Assembly: GCF_000975055.1 (NCBI RefSeq) | Contig: NZ_BBRB01000001.1 | Span: 372,001-436,000, forward strand | Direction of reading: 5' to 3' | Length of the DNA: 64,000 nucleotides | DNA from: Demequina sediminicola | GTDB taxonomy: Bacteria > Actinomycetota > Actinomycetes > Actinomycetales > Demequinaceae | In this document: in pieces, positions 36,529-45,764 of the stretch | Layout: each line of letters starts with the position of its first letter | Position numbering within the stretch: the stretch's first letter is position 1 | Notes under the pieces: model-generated | What the model was told of the DNA's origin: nothing | The model's input: only the letters and a program-made list of their open reading frames with translations | Databases searched by the model: none | Made by a program: the position numbers and the translations under genes

Positions 36529-37026
36529 CTAGTTGCGCTCGAAGGTCACGTCGGCCCACCGGTCTCCATGGGCTCGGATGCGGACTTCGCGGACGCCATA
36601 GTCAGGGTTCACCATGTCCACCTCACCACCACGCTCACGTTCCAGAGTGATGTGAAGCCGGTCCTCGGCAAGTGCCTCAGCCTTGCCCTCTCCCCATTCC
36701 ACGACCGTCACCGAGGAGTCGAGCGACGAGTCAAGGTCCAGATCATCGAGCTCGGCAAGCGAGCCCAGGCGGTAGGCGTCGACGTGAATGAGCGAGGGGC
36801 CACCGACCTCCGAGGGGTGCGTGCGCGCAATGATGAACGTGGGGCTGGCCACCGGGCCTCGCACTCCGAGAGCCTCTCCAAGGCCCTGAGTGAAGGTGGT
36901 CTTACCTGCGCCCAAGTCGCCGGTGAGGATCACCAGATCACCGTGCGCGAGTTGCGGCGCAATCACCTCAGCAGCGAACGTGCGCATGGCCTCGGCGTCA
37001 GGGATGGTGATGGTCGCGGAAGTCAC
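36529..37026 (-). CDS. tsaE: tRNA t6A biosynthesis ATPase TsaE
   Basis: Small ATPase that drives the TsaB-TsaD complex through its cycle. The 165-residue protein has the P-loop LTGDLGAGKTTFTQGLG, SPTFIIARTH, VDAYRLGS and VVEWGEG, all in the family order. The GTG at 37026 overlaps the alr stop (GTGA), so it is translationally coupled to alr; the upstream extension to 37062 is discarded. Confidence 0.96.
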   Translation of the reverse strand: MTSATITIPDAEAMRTFAAEVIAPQLAHGDLVILTGDLGAGKTTFTQGLGEALGVRGPVASPTFIIARTHPSEVGGPSLIHVDAYRLGSLAELDDLDLDSSLDSSVTVVEWGEGKAEALAEDRLHITLERERGGEVDMVNPDYGVREVRIRAHGDRWADVTFERN

Positions 37027-38132
37027 GCGCTGTCCTTGTCTCGCAGTCCGCCAAAGCGGCACACAATCTCATAGTCAATGGTCCCCGTGGCAGTGGCCCA
37101 GTCCCGGGCTGACGGACCTTCTGGCCCAATCAATGTCACGGTGTCGCCCGCCACAATATCGGTAGCAGGGCCTAAATCGACAACGAACTGGTCCATGCAG
37201 ACCCGTCCTGAAATCTGGAAACGAGTGCCGCGGATCGCGACCTCGGCGACATTCCCTGCATTGCGGAATACTCCATCGGCATACCCAGCCGAGACCAGCC
37301 CGAGCGTGGTGGCGTAGGGCGTCACGTAGTCGTGCCCATAACTCACGCCCTGGCCAGCAGGTACGTCCTTCACAAGGATGACCTCGGAATGCACCGCCAT
37401 CGCCGGACGCAAACCAAAGGCATTTCCCTCAGGGTCCGCGACAGGCGGCAATCCGTAGACAGCGATACCGGGACGCACCAAGTCAAAATGCAAGTCTGAG
37501 CGCGTCAACGTGCACGCAGAGTTCGCGAGGTGGCGCACTTCAAAGTCGATGTCGCGTTCCTCCGCACACACCACGGCGGCGCGGAAGTTCTCCGCCTGCA
37601 GATCAATAGTGGGATGGCCAGGCTGGTCTGCCCACGCCAGGTGGGACCAGATGCCCACCACGCGCACCAAGCCATCGCCTTGCGCTTGGACCGCAGCGTC
37701 GAGCAGCGCAGGAAGGTCGTGGATTGTCACACCTTCGCGGCCGAGCCCCGTATCCACGCAGATGTGCACGCGGGGAGTCCCCTTGGCATCGCGACCCGCC
37801 TCGACAATCGCGGCAAGCACCTCTTCCGAACTCACGGACACATCAATGTCCGCAGCGATCAAATCCGCCGCAGGAACGTCTGGACCGTAGAGCCAGGTGA
37901 AGATGCGGCCGGTGTCGCCTGCCACGCGAAGTGCGAGCGCCTCGCGCGGTTGAGCCACGCCCACCCATGCCGCTCCCCCGTCACGCGCAGCACGCGCCGC
38001 TTCGGCCAGGCCGTGACCATAGGCATCGGCCTTCACTACCGCCATGACCTCCGCACCGTTCGCATGCTTGCGTAGTGTCGCGACGTTGTCACTGATCGCT
38101 TGATAGTCAATCTCGATCTGTAGCGCGCTCAT
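37023..38132 (-). CDS. alr: Alanine racemase
   Basis: PLP enzyme that makes D-alanine for peptidoglycan. The 369-residue protein has the PLP lysine Lys34 in AVVKADAYGHG, the RPGIAVYGLPP motif, the second catalytic Tyr in GVSYGHDY and the C-terminal domain GRVCMDQFVVDLG. The ATG overlaps the acpS stop by one base. Member of the acpS-alr-tsaE-tsaB-rimI operon. Confidence 0.97.
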   Translation of the reverse strand: MSALQIEIDYQAISDNVATLRKHANGAEVMAVVKADAYGHGLAEAARAARDGGAAWVGVAQPREALALRVAGDTGRIFTWLYGPDVPAADLIAADIDVSVSSEEVLAAIVEAGRDAKGTPRVHICVDTGLGREGVTIHDLPALLDAAVQAQGDGLVRVVGIWSHLAWADQPGHPTIDLQAENFRAAVVCAEERDIDFEVRHLANSACTLTRSDLHFDLVRPGIAVYGLPPVADPEGNAFGLRPAMAVHSEVILVKDVPAGQGVSYGHDYVTPYATTLGLVSAGYADGVFRNAGNVAEVAIRGTRFQISGRVCMDQFVVDLGPATDIVAGDTVTLIGPEGPSARDWATATGTIDYEIVCRFGGLRDKDSA

Positions 38133-38488
38133 CAGTCTCCCTCCGCCACGACCACAGCCGAGGCAATGCCAGCATCGTGCGACAGCGACAAATGGAAGGT
38201 CGTCATCCCTAACTCCGCTGCGCGCGCAGCCACCGTTCCGCGCATGACGAGACGAGGCCGCCCTCCATCTTCTCGCACCACTTCCGCGTCATGCCAATGC
38301 AGTCCGGCAGGAGCACCCAGCGCTTTGGCGAGCGCCTCCTTGGCGGCCCAGCGAGCAGCCAGAGAATGCGTACCCAGTTCACGCTCTTGGGGCGTAAATA
38401 CACGCTCGGCAAATGTTGGCGACGACTCGAGAGTCGCCTCAAAACGATCAATGGCCACCACGTCAATACCTAGACCCAAGACGGCCAC
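38132..38488 (-). CDS. acpS: Holo-acyl carrier protein synthase
   Basis: Transfers 4'-phosphopantetheine from CoA to acyl carrier protein. The 118-residue protein has the magnesium-binding GIDVV near the N-terminus and AARWAAKEALAKALG, both diagnostic of AcpS. GGGAG lies 5 nt before the GTG, and the start is 9 bp after the glmS stop, so it can be read from the glmS transcript. Confidence 0.95.
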   Translation of the reverse strand: MAVLGLGIDVVAIDRFEATLESSPTFAERVFTPQERELGTHSLAARWAAKEALAKALGAPAGLHWHDAEVVREDGGRPRLVMRGTVAARAAELGMTTFHLSLSHDAGIASAVVVAEGD

Positions 38489-38497
38489 GAGCGCTCC

Positions 38498-40363
38498 CTA
38501 TTCGACGGTTACCGACTTCGCTAGGTTACGCGGCTGGTCGACGTCATACCCCTTCGCCGCGGCCAACTCCAGTGCGAAAATCTGCAATGGAATGACGGAC
38601 AGCAATGGAGTCATCAACACTGGCGCGCTGGGCACGTAGAACACATGCGCGGCATGGTCGGCGGCTTCGGTGTCGCCTTCTTCCGCAATCACGAGGGTCC
38701 GTGCACCGCGAGCGCGCACTTCCTGGACGTTTGAGAGCACCTTGGCGTGGAGCGATTCGCGGCCTCGCGGGCTTGGCACCACGACGAACACTGGTTGGTC
38801 TTGTTCGACGAGTGCGATGGGGCCGTGCTTGAGCTCACCTGCAGCGAATCCTTCTGCGTGGATGTACGCCAACTCCTTGAGCTTGAGGGCTCCTTCCATT
38901 GCGACCGGGAAGCCCACGTGGCGCCCCAGGAACAGGACGGTGCGCTCATCCGCCATAGAGCGCGCCACATCGCGAATCGGGTCTGCGGTGTCCAATACAT
39001 GCTGAATCTTGGCGGGAATGGCGTCGAGTTCACGCAACAGCGCGTCAATCTCGTCGGGGAACTTGTTGCCACGCAGTTCCGCCAGGTAGATACCCAGCAG
39101 GTAGCCGGCAGTGATCTGCGCCAAGAACGCCTTGGTGGAGGCCACCGCGATCTCCGGGCCTGCGCGGGTATAGAGCACGGCGTCAGCCTCACGCGCAATG
39201 GTCGAGCCTTGGGCGTTCACGATGCCGATCACGGTCGCGCCCTGCTGCTGTGCGTGGCGGACGGCCATGATGGTGTCCATGGTCTCGCCCGACTGGCTGA
39301 CGGCCACGACGAGAGTCTTGACCGAGACGATGGGATCGCGGTAGCGGAACTCGTGCGCGAGTTCCACCTCGACAGGCACACGAGTCCAGTGCTCGATCGC
39401 ATAGCGCGCGACCTGGCCCGCGTACGCGGCAGTTCCACACGCGATGATGATGATCTTGTCGACGGACTTCAGGATGTAGTCATCGACAATGCCCTCATCG
39501 AGTTTGAGTCGGCCCTGTTCATCGAGGCGTCCGCGCAGTGTGTCCGCGACTGCCGCTGGCTGGTCGTGGATCTCCTTGTCCATAAAGGTGTCGAAGCCAC
39601 CCTTTTCTGCTGCCGCGGAGTCCCAGTCCACGTGGTACGACTCACGTTCTACGATCTCGCCGTTGACGTCGGTGACGGTCACGGTATCGGCCGTCATCAC
39701 GACCACCTCGTCTTGACCGAGTTCCAGCGCGGTCCGAGTGTGCTCGATGAACGCCACCACGTCGGAGCCGAGGAAGTTCTCTCCCTCGCCCAAGCCGACG
39801 ACGAGCGGTGAGTTGCGGCGGGCGCCGACGACGGTGTGGGGGTCGTGAGCATCGACAGCCAAGAGCGTGAAGGCACCCTCGAGACGCTTGGTGGCGGCGC
39901 GCATGGCGTCGGGCAGGCTGAGCCCCGATTCGACGAGCGAGCCCAACAGGTGCCCCGCAACCTCGGTGTCCGTGTCAGACAGAAAGTCGATGCCCTGGCC
40001 CGCGAGTTCGTTGCGGAGGGCGTTGTGGTTTTCGATGATGCCGTTGTGGATGATCGCGATTCGACCACCGGCAGCGAGGTGTGGGTGGGCGTTGGCGTCG
40101 GTGGGAGGTCCGTGGGTCGCCCACCGCGTGTGGCCGATGCCTGCAGGACCGTCTGCGATGGGGTTGTCCGCGAGAGCGTCTGCCAAGACCGCGAGCTTTC
40201 CAGCCCGCTTTGCCGTGGCGACCCGCTCGGGGTCGCTACCAGCGACAGCGATGCCCGCCGAGTCGTATCCGCGATACTCCAGCCGTGCCAGTCCGCCCAT
40301 AATGACGTCCTGCGCACGACCGCCGTCGCCCAATTTGCCGATATATCCAACAATTCCGCACAT
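38498..40363 (-). CDS. glmS: Glutamine-fructose-6-phosphate aminotransferase
   Basis: First step of UDP-N-acetylglucosamine synthesis: glucosamine 6-phosphate from fructose 6-phosphate and glutamine. The 621-residue protein starts MCGIVGYIG with nucleophile Cys2, has the class II amidotransferase HTRWATHG and HNGIIENH motifs, then two SIS domains ([29 protein letters not shown]) and ends [11 protein letters not shown]. Length normal. No glmS ribozyme-like leader exists: only 137 bp separate it from coaA, and TAGACT ends 6 nt before the ATG, suggesting leaderless mRNA. glmM, the next pathway enzyme, is 3 kb upstream. Confidence 0.98.
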   Translation of the reverse strand: MCGIVGYIGKLGDGGRAQDVIMGGLARLEYRGYDSAGIAVAGSDPERVATAKRAGKLAVLADALADNPIADGPAGIGHTRWATHGPPTDANAHPHLAAGGRIAIIHNGIIENHNALRNELAGQGIDFLSDTDTEVAGHLLGSLVESGLSLPDAMRAATKRLEGAFTLLAVDAHDPHTVVGARRNSPLVVGLGEGENFLGSDVVAFIEHTRTALELGQDEVVVMTADTVTVTDVNGEIVERESYHVDWDSAAAEKGGFDTFMDKEIHDQPAAVADTLRGRLDEQGRLKLDEGIVDDYILKSVDKIIIIACGTAAYAGQVARYAIEHWTRVPVEVELAHEFRYRDPIVSVKTLVVAVSQSGETMDTIMAVRHAQQQGATVIGIVNAQGSTIAREADAVLYTRAGPEIAVASTKAFLAQITAGYLLGIYLAELRGNKFPDEIDALLRELDAIPAKIQHVLDTADPIRDVARSMADERTVLFLGRHVGFPVAMEGALKLKELAYIHAEGFAAGELKHGPIALVEQDQPVFVVVPSPRGRESLHAKVLSNVQEVRARGARTLVIAEEGDTEAADHAAHVFYVPSAPVLMTPLLSVIPLQIFALELAAAKGYDVDQPRNLAKSVTVE

Positions 40364-40369
40364 GGGATG

Positions 40370-40375
40370 AGTCTA
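40370..40375 (-). promoter_or_regulatory. -10 of a probable leaderless glmS transcript
   Basis: On the minus strand TAGACT ends 6 nt before the glmS ATG at 40363, with no Shine-Dalgarno sequence. The same hexamer is the -10 of the rplM promoter. Confidence 0.5.
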
Positions 40376-40500
40376 CGGCCGCTCACGGACGCCCTTGGCA
40401 TCGGCGCGCGATCACATCCCCCAGCCACGCAGCCCAACCCCCGCAAGCCAGCACGGCATACGAGCGCACCATCACTGCGCCGATGCGCAAGAATAGGCCA

Positions 40501-41457
40501 GTGAGCGAACGTACCTCAGCGGACAACGTCAGCCCCTTTGCCACCTTCACACGTGACCAATGGGCTGCACTGGCGGACTCCACCCCACTCCCCCTGACGC
40601 AAGAGGACATCACTCGTGTGCGCGGGCTGGGCGACCCCATCGACCTGCGTGAAGTAGACCGCATCTACCGACCACTCTCACGGCTCCTCGACCTGTACTC
40701 CTCGGCCGTAGGAGGACTGCACGATGCCACCAGCGCCTTCCTCGGTGAACGCTCCCGCCGCACGCCCTACGTCATAGGCGTGGCCGGATCCGTCGCCGTC
40801 GGCAAGTCCACCACCGCCCGAATCCTGCGTGAACTCATGGCCCGCTGGCCCAGTTCACCACGAGTTGAACTGCTCACCACAGACGGCTTCCTCTACCCCA
40901 ACAAGGTGCTCCGAGAGCGCGACCTCCTGACCCGCAAAGGCTTTCCCGAGTCCTACGACAGGCGCGCACTCCGCCAGTTCATCGCCGACGTGAAATCCGG
41001 GGTTCCCGAAGTCACGGCACCGGTGTACTCCCACATCACCTACGACATCGTCCCCGATGAGTCCGTCACCGTCCGCCAACCAGACATCCTCATCGTCGAA
41101 GGACTCAACGTTCTCCAGCCCGCTTCCCCACGCGACCTCGACGAAACAGCCCTCGCCGTGTCCGACTACTTCGACGTCTCGATCTACGTCGACGCCGAAC
41201 CCACCAACGTGCGCCAGTGGTACATCGATCGATTCCTGTCGTTGCGCAAGACCGCCTTCACCATGCCCGACTCGTACTTCCTCGAATACGCGGACCTGTC
41301 CGATGCCGAGGCGACCGAGAAGGCCGGGCATATTTGGGACTCCATCAACGCACCCAACCTGGCGCGCAACATTGCCCCCACTCGCTCACGCGCCACGATC
41401 ATTTTGGCCAAAGGTGCGGACCACAAAGTTGAGTCCGTTCACATGCGCAAGCTGTGA
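40501..41457 (+). CDS. coaA: Type I pantothenate kinase
   Basis: First step of coenzyme A synthesis, ATP-dependent phosphorylation of pantothenate. The 318-residue protein begins [21 protein letters not shown] as in E. coli CoaA, has the P-loop [43 protein letters not shown] and [11 protein letters not shown]. The GTG at 40501 is preferred over the ATG at 40483: AAGAAT ends 6 nt upstream and the family starts here. Divergent from glmS. Confidence 0.95.
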   Translation: MSERTSADNVSPFATFTRDQWAALADSTPLPLTQEDITRVRGLGDPIDLREVDRIYRPLSRLLDLYSSAVGGLHDATSAFLGERSRRTPYVIGVAGSVAVGKSTTARILRELMARWPSSPRVELLTTDGFLYPNKVLRERDLLTRKGFPESYDRRALRQFIADVKSGVPEVTAPVYSHITYDIVPDESVTVRQPDILIVEGLNVLQPASPRDLDETALAVSDYFDVSIYVDAEPTNVRQWYIDRFLSLRKTAFTMPDSYFLEYADLSDAEATEKAGHIWDSINAPNLARNIAPTRSRATIILAKGADHKVESVHMRKL

Positions 41458-41494
41458 CGCCTGCTCTCTGTTCCCGCGGACGGATGCGGTGAAA

Positions 41495-42217
41495 CTAGCG
41501 GAGCCCTGCACGCTGAAGTGTGTCCACGATGCGTGCCACCTCGGCACGATCGGTGGATGACTCCCGACCGCCGCCCGCATCGTCTCCCCTGTGACTGAAG
41601 GGGGCACGCATGTGAATCTCGCGCAGTCCAGCCTCGGAGACCACCTGCGCGACGTTCGCCGCCCGCACACCCCCTGAACCGAGGATCGCAAGACGCTCTC
41701 CAGCGATCCCCTGCATCGCGCGCAACCCCTGAGTATCGGCAACACTCGGCGCTCCGCCCGTCGTCAGGATCAGGTCGAACCCGAGGTCAGCGACCGTCTC
41801 AACTGCATCGTGCGGGTCACGCGCCGCATCGATGGCGCGATGGAAGGTCAGCCGTGCATCGCCTGCAGCCTCACGCCAACGCTGTGCGGCCCTGACATCA
41901 ACGGAGCCTCCGCGTGTCAGTGCACCCACAACAAAGCCAAGCCGCGCATCGCCTGCTCGTGCACGCATCTGTTCAATCGACCGCGCCATCGACTCAATCT
42001 CAGCGGACGAGTACACAAAGTCTCCAGCGCGCTCACGAATCAGCACCTGCACCCCATCCGGGGGCGCTGCTTCAAGCGCGGCCTCAATCAGGCCGGCAGG
42101 CGGCGTCAGCCCACCGCACGAAAGATCACTACACACCTCGAGCCGGTCAGCCCCCGCGGCCACGGCACCCAACGCGCCAGGAGTGTCTTCTACGCAGATC
42201 TCGACTGTCACGGTCAT
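41495..42217 (-). CDS. cutC: CutC family protein
   Basis: TIM-barrel protein named for copper homeostasis, but of unproven biochemical role. The 240-residue protein starts VEICVEDTPGALGAVAAGADRLEVCSDLSCGGLTP, has VLIRERAGDFVYS and TFHRAIDAARDP, and ILTTGGAPS, all matching CutC. ATG 42217 has GAGG 8 nt upstream and directly follows the DedA gene stop by 10 bp, so they are probably one operon. Confidence 0.92.
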   Translation of the reverse strand: MTVTVEICVEDTPGALGAVAAGADRLEVCSDLSCGGLTPPAGLIEAALEAAPPDGVQVLIRERAGDFVYSSAEIESMARSIEQMRARAGDARLGFVVGALTRGGSVDVRAAQRWREAAGDARLTFHRAIDAARDPHDAVETVADLGFDLILTTGGAPSVADTQGLRAMQGIAGERLAILGSGGVRAANVAQVVSEAGLREIHMRAPFSHRGDDAGGGRESSTDRAEVARIVDTLQRAGLR

Positions 42218-42227
42218 GGTGAACGCC

Positions 42228-43094
42228 TCACCGCGGCTCGTCATCGCGCGCATCTGTCGTCACGTCACCGTCGTCAGGGTCCCCATCATCGTGAGCCCCA
42301 TGACGCTCGTGGCGCTCTTCCCGGCGCTCATGACGTTCCTCACGCCGCTCCTGCCGCTCCTCACGGCGTGCGGCACGCTCACGTTCAAGTTCCTCAGCCC
42401 GCTCACGCTCTTCGGGGGTCAGCATCTCGTCAATGTCGCTCACGAGGTCAGGAAGTTCAGGCTGCTTGAAGCCATACCGCGCCAGCAACTTCTCCACGAG
42501 AAAGCCGATCACCACGCCACCAAGCAACCCCATGATGATCGAGAACAGCAGGTTCGACTCGAACAGAGCCCCAAAGAACCAGCCCAGGAACACTGTGTAC
42601 GTTGCCCACACCACGGCGCCCACGGCATCGGTGCCCATGAAGAGCCGCTGGGGATAGCGCAGTGCGCCGGCTGTGATGTTGACCGCGAAACGACCCATAG
42701 GGATAAAGCGGGCCGCGATGATGAATGACGTGCCCCGACGCTCGAGTGCGCCCTCTGCCCAGTCAATGGTGTTGCGCCCGCGCGCAGTCCTGAAAATGCG
42801 GAACTTACGAGGATCAAGCTTCTTGCCAATGAGGTAGGCAATCTGGTCCCCGACCCACGCGCCCAGCGCGGCACCGAGCCAGATGAACCATACGATCGGC
42901 ACGCCCTCATGCACCCAGGCAGTCGTCGTAGCGATGATGACCGATTCGCTCGGCACCACGGGAAAGAAGCCATCAATGACGGTCAGCAAGAACACTGCCG
43001 GATAAATCCACAACGACTCCGTGATGGACAGAATGTATCCCTCGACATTGGACGAGAAGTGGATAATCCAATCCGAGAAGGTGGGGTCGCTCAC
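42228..43094 (-). CDS. DedA family membrane protein with charged C-terminal tail
   Basis: DedA proteins are lipid-related membrane proteins needed for envelope integrity; some are polyprenyl-phosphate flippases. The 288-residue protein has the family core: PVVPSESVIIATTTAW, GAALGAWVGDQIAYLIGKK and RFIPMGRFAVNITAGALRYP with the conserved basic residue, and about five helices to residue 213. The last 65 residues are an Arg/Glu/His-rich tail (ERERAARREERQERR repeated), encoded by near-repeat DNA at about 42280-42400; unusual for DedA. GTG start with CAGACT 6 nt upstream. Confidence 0.92.
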   Translation of the reverse strand: MSDPTFSDWIIHFSSNVEGYILSITESLWIYPAVFLLTVIDGFFPVVPSESVIIATTTAWVHEGVPIVWFIWLGAALGAWVGDQIAYLIGKKLDPRKFRIFRTARGRNTIDWAEGALERRGTSFIIAARFIPMGRFAVNITAGALRYPQRLFMGTDAVGAVVWATYTVFLGWFFGALFESNLLFSIIMGLLGGVVIGFLVEKLLARYGFKQPELPDLVSDIDEMLTPEERERAEELERERAARREERQERREERHERREERHERHGAHDDGDPDDGDVTTDARDDEPR

Positions 43095-43227
43095 TGCATC
43101 AGTCTGTCAGTAGCGACGCTGCATGGCGATGGGGGCATCCCCTGATATTGGGTCCGATGAAGGCTCAGGGCTGACGCTCCCCACGAGGCAGAACAGGCCA
43201 CCCCGACCACAGGAACGTGCGGTTCAC

Positions 43228-44592
43228 TCACGGCAAGGCGAGGGAGTTACGCACCACCGCGGCAAGGTCGTCTGCATGCCGTCGTGCGATCTCGTCGGTC
43301 TCAGCTTCGACCATGACACGCACCAACGGCTCTGTCCCCGAAGGCCTCAACAGCACCCGTCCTGCGTCGCCCAGTTCCTTGCGCACCGCGGTGACCGCCG
43401 CTTGAACGCGCGGGTCGCTGTACACGCGCGCGCGATCGACATCCTTGATGTTGGTCATCACCTGGGGCAACGACTCGATTGCGTCGCAGTGTTCCCGCAG
43501 GGAGACACCATCGCTGACGCACGCTCCCATCAACAGTGATGTGAGGATTCCATCGCCCGTGGTGGCGTATTGGGAAGCGATCACATGCCCTGACTGTTCG
43601 CCACCGAGCGTGTAGCCACCTTCGCGCATCGCTTCGAGGACGTATCGGTCGCCCACCGCCGCTTCAATCACAGAGATACCGGCGCGGGTCATTGCTCTGT
43701 GAAGACCAAGGTTGCTCATCACCGTCGCCACGAGAGTGTCGTGATAGAGCGTGCCGGACTCCTTCATGGCAATCGCCAGGAGACCCATAATCTCATCGCC
43801 GTTGACCATCGCACCGGTGTGATCGACTGCCAGGCAGCGGTCGGCGTCACCGTCGTAGGCCACACCAAAGTCAGCACCTCGGGCTACGACTTCGACACGC
43901 AACGCCTCCATGTGGGTCGACCCTGCGTTGTCATTGATGTTCAGCCCGTCGGGTGAGGCGTGCATGACATGCACCTGCGCCCCTGCCCCGCGGAGCGCAG
44001 CCGGTCCCACGACACTGGCTGCACCGTGTGCAGCATCGATCACGAGAGACAGACCCTCGAGTGGCCGGTCCTTGCCAGAGAAATCCTGGACCGCAGCCAC
44101 GACGTGATCGACGTATTGTTGCGCCAGATCGGAGGCATCGCGGATGGTGCCGACGGCTTCACCGGTTGGACGAGACCATTGCACGCCAAGTTCAGCCTCA
44201 ATGGCGTCTTCGATGCCGTCATCGAGTTTGTGTCCACCGCGTGCGAAGAATTTGATGCCGTTGTCAGGCATCGGGTTGTGCGAGGCGGAAATCACCACGC
44301 CCAAGTCCGCGCCGGTGGAGGCCGTCAGGAATGAGATTCCAGGAGTCGGCAATACTCCGACATCGAGAACCTCAACGCCCGCCGATGCGAGCCCAGCCGC
44401 AACGGCATGCGAAAGAAACTGTCCAGAGACCCGCGTGTCTCGCCCAAGGATGGCTCGCGGGCGATGCCCGGCGAAATCTCCTCGTTGAGCGAGTACACGG
44501 GCTGCAGAGACGGAGAGGTCCACGGCCAGCTCTGCCGTGATATCACGGTTAGCTAGGCCGCGGACCCCGTCCGTGCCAAATAGTCGCGCCAT
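43228..44592 (-). CDS. glmM: Phosphoglucosamine mutase
   Basis: Converts glucosamine 6-phosphate to glucosamine 1-phosphate, after GlmS. The 454-residue protein begins MARLFGTDGVRGLAN, has the phosphoserine loop ISASHNPMPDNGIKFF (active Ser104), metal loop YDGDADRC and the sugar loop GGEQSGH, with RPSGTEPLVRVM for phosphate binding. It follows rpsI by 10 bp, as in most actinobacteria, but also has TAATCT 7 nt before its ATG, so an additional leaderless promoter is possible. Confidence 0.98.
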   Translation of the reverse strand: MARLFGTDGVRGLANRDITAELAVDLSVSAARVLAQRGDFAGHRPRAILGRDTRVSGQFLSHAVAAGLASAGVEVLDVGVLPTPGISFLTASTGADLGVVISASHNPMPDNGIKFFARGGHKLDDGIEDAIEAELGVQWSRPTGEAVGTIRDASDLAQQYVDHVVAAVQDFSGKDRPLEGLSLVIDAAHGAASVVGPAALRGAGAQVHVMHASPDGLNINDNAGSTHMEALRVEVVARGADFGVAYDGDADRCLAVDHTGAMVNGDEIMGLLAIAMKESGTLYHDTLVATVMSNLGLHRAMTRAGISVIEAAVGDRYVLEAMREGGYTLGGEQSGHVIASQYATTGDGILTSLLMGACVSDGVSLREHCDAIESLPQVMTNIKDVDRARVYSDPRVQAAVTAVRKELGDAGRVLLRPSGTEPLVRVMVEAETDEIARRHADDLAAVVRNSLALP

Positions 44593-44599
44593 GCGCGAC

Positions 44600-44605
44600 A
44601 GATTA
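44600..44605 (-). promoter_or_regulatory. Candidate -10 of a leaderless glmM transcript
   Basis: On the minus strand TAATCT, which contains the rpsI stop codon, ends 7 nt before the glmM ATG. No clear ribosome binding site. Confidence 0.35.
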
Positions 44606-45082
44606 ACGCTTCGAGTACTGCGGTGCGCGACGGGCCTTCTTCAGACCAGCCTTCTTGCGCTCCACCACGCGTGCGTCGCGAGTCAAGAAGCCAGCCTTCT
44701 TGAGTGCGGCACGGTTGGTGTCTTCGTCAATCTCGTTCAGTGCGCGCGAGACGCCCAGGCGCAGTGCACCGGCCTGACCCGAGGGGCCACCGCCATCGAT
44801 GCGTGCGTGGACATCGAACTTGCCCTCGATGTCGAGCAGGGTGAACGGGTCGTTCACGAGCTGCTGGTGCACCTTGTTGGGGAAGTAGTCTTCGAGCGTA
44901 CGGCCGTTGACCTTCCACTGTCCGGAGCCGGGGACCAGGCGCACGCGCGCGATGGCTTCCTTGCGGCGTCCGAGGCCAGCGCCCGGTGCGATAGCCGAGG
45001 TACCCTTGCCGCGCTCGGGCGCGGTCTCAGAGGTGTACTCGGTGGGAGTTTCGGTCTCTTGCGTTTCAGTCACGTCTGCCAT
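44603..45082 (-). CDS. rpsI: 30S ribosomal protein S9
   Basis: Small-subunit protein whose C-terminal tail touches P-site tRNA. The 159-residue protein has an acidic, Thr/Glu-rich N-terminal extension of about 30 residues, then [19 protein letters not shown] and the invariant end RRAPQYSKR. Follows rplM by 25 bp in the usual L13-S9 pair. Confidence 0.98.
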   Translation of the reverse strand: MADVTETQETETPTEYTSETAPERGKGTSAIAPGAGLGRRKEAIARVRLVPGSGQWKVNGRTLEDYFPNKVHQQLVNDPFTLLDIEGKFDVHARIDGGGPSGQAGALRLGVSRALNEIDEDTNRAALKKAGFLTRDARVVERKKAGLKKARRAPQYSKR

Positions 45083-45107
45083 GTTCGATCAGTCCTTTAC
45101 GCCGCGC

Positions 45108-45551
45108 TTACTGCGCAACCTGAGTAATCTCAAACGCCTGCGGCTGCTGCGCGGCGTGGGGGTGCTCGGGGCCGGCGTAGACCTTGAGCTTGGTCAACTG
45201 AGCGGCGCCGAGCTTGGTGTGGGGCAGCATGCCCTTCACAGCGTTCTCGATCACGCGCTGGGGGTTCTTCTCGAGCAGTTCGCCGATCGGCACTGCCGAC
45301 AGACCGCCCGGGAAGCCCGAGTGGCGGTAAACCATCTTGTCGCTGGCCTTGTTGCCCGAGAGGGAAACCTTGCCTGCGTTGATCACGATAACGAAGTCGC
45401 CGTTGTCAACGTGAGGTGCAAAAGTCGCCTTGTGCTTGCCGCGGAGCAGCACAGCAGCCTGAGAGGCCAGACGACCGAGAACCACGTCAGTTGCATCGAT
45501 GACGAACCACTGACTGGTCACATCACCCGGCTTGGGGGAATACGTACGCAC
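45108..45551 (-). CDS. rplM: 50S ribosomal protein L13
   Basis: Early-assembly large-subunit protein. The 147-residue protein starts [29 protein letters not shown] and has [11 protein letters not shown] and [11 protein letters not shown]. The GTG at 45551 is chosen because AAGAAGG lies 7 nt upstream; the open frame to 45671 covers the leader. Transcribed from the promoter at 45681-45710. Confidence 0.98.
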   Translation of the reverse strand: MRTYSPKPGDVTSQWFVIDATDVVLGRLASQAAVLLRGKHKATFAPHVDNGDFVIVINAGKVSLSGNKASDKMVYRHSGFPGGLSAVPIGELLEKNPQRVIENAVKGMLPHTKLGAAQLTKLKVYAGPEHPHAAQQPQAFEITQVAQ

Positions 45552-45582
45552 TGTTAAGCCTTCTTCACTGGTCAGAGTGGGT

Positions 45583-45602
45583 GGTAGCCATGGGTGGCTA
45601 CC
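45583..45602 (-). promoter_or_regulatory. Leader hairpin of rplM
   Basis: GGTAGCC and GGCTACC form a 7-bp stem with a 6-nt loop, 32 bp upstream of the rplM start and inside its roughly 120-nt leader. It could be a ribosomal-protein binding or attenuation structure. Confidence 0.4.
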
Positions 45603-45680
45603 AAAAATGTCGGTCGGCGGATCCTTAAGGCTCAGGCGAGTGGGAGGCACCATTCCTCGTGGAACGCACAACGACAGACG

Positions 45681-45710
45681 AGTCTACCGGCGCGCCCCCT
45701 TGACGGTCAA
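45681..45710 (-). promoter_or_regulatory. Promoter of rplM-rpsI
   Basis: On the minus strand TTGACC (45705-45710), an 18-bp spacer and TAGACT (45681-45686). A good housekeeping sigma match upstream of the L13-S9 operon. Confidence 0.8.
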
Positions 45711-45764
45711 TTCAGGATCCAACTTTGACCGCAGGACAAGTCTACTCCCCTGGGCCTAGGGCCG

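Noticed and set aside
38747..39811. 354-codon plus-strand frame opposite glmS
   Set aside because: Antisense shadow of a fully recognisable glmS; its translation has no recognisable domain.
45583..45602. GGTAGCC/GGCTACC stem as a terminator
   Set aside because: In the direction of transcription it is followed by mixed sequence, not a T-run, and it lies between the rplM promoter and start, so a leader role is more likely.
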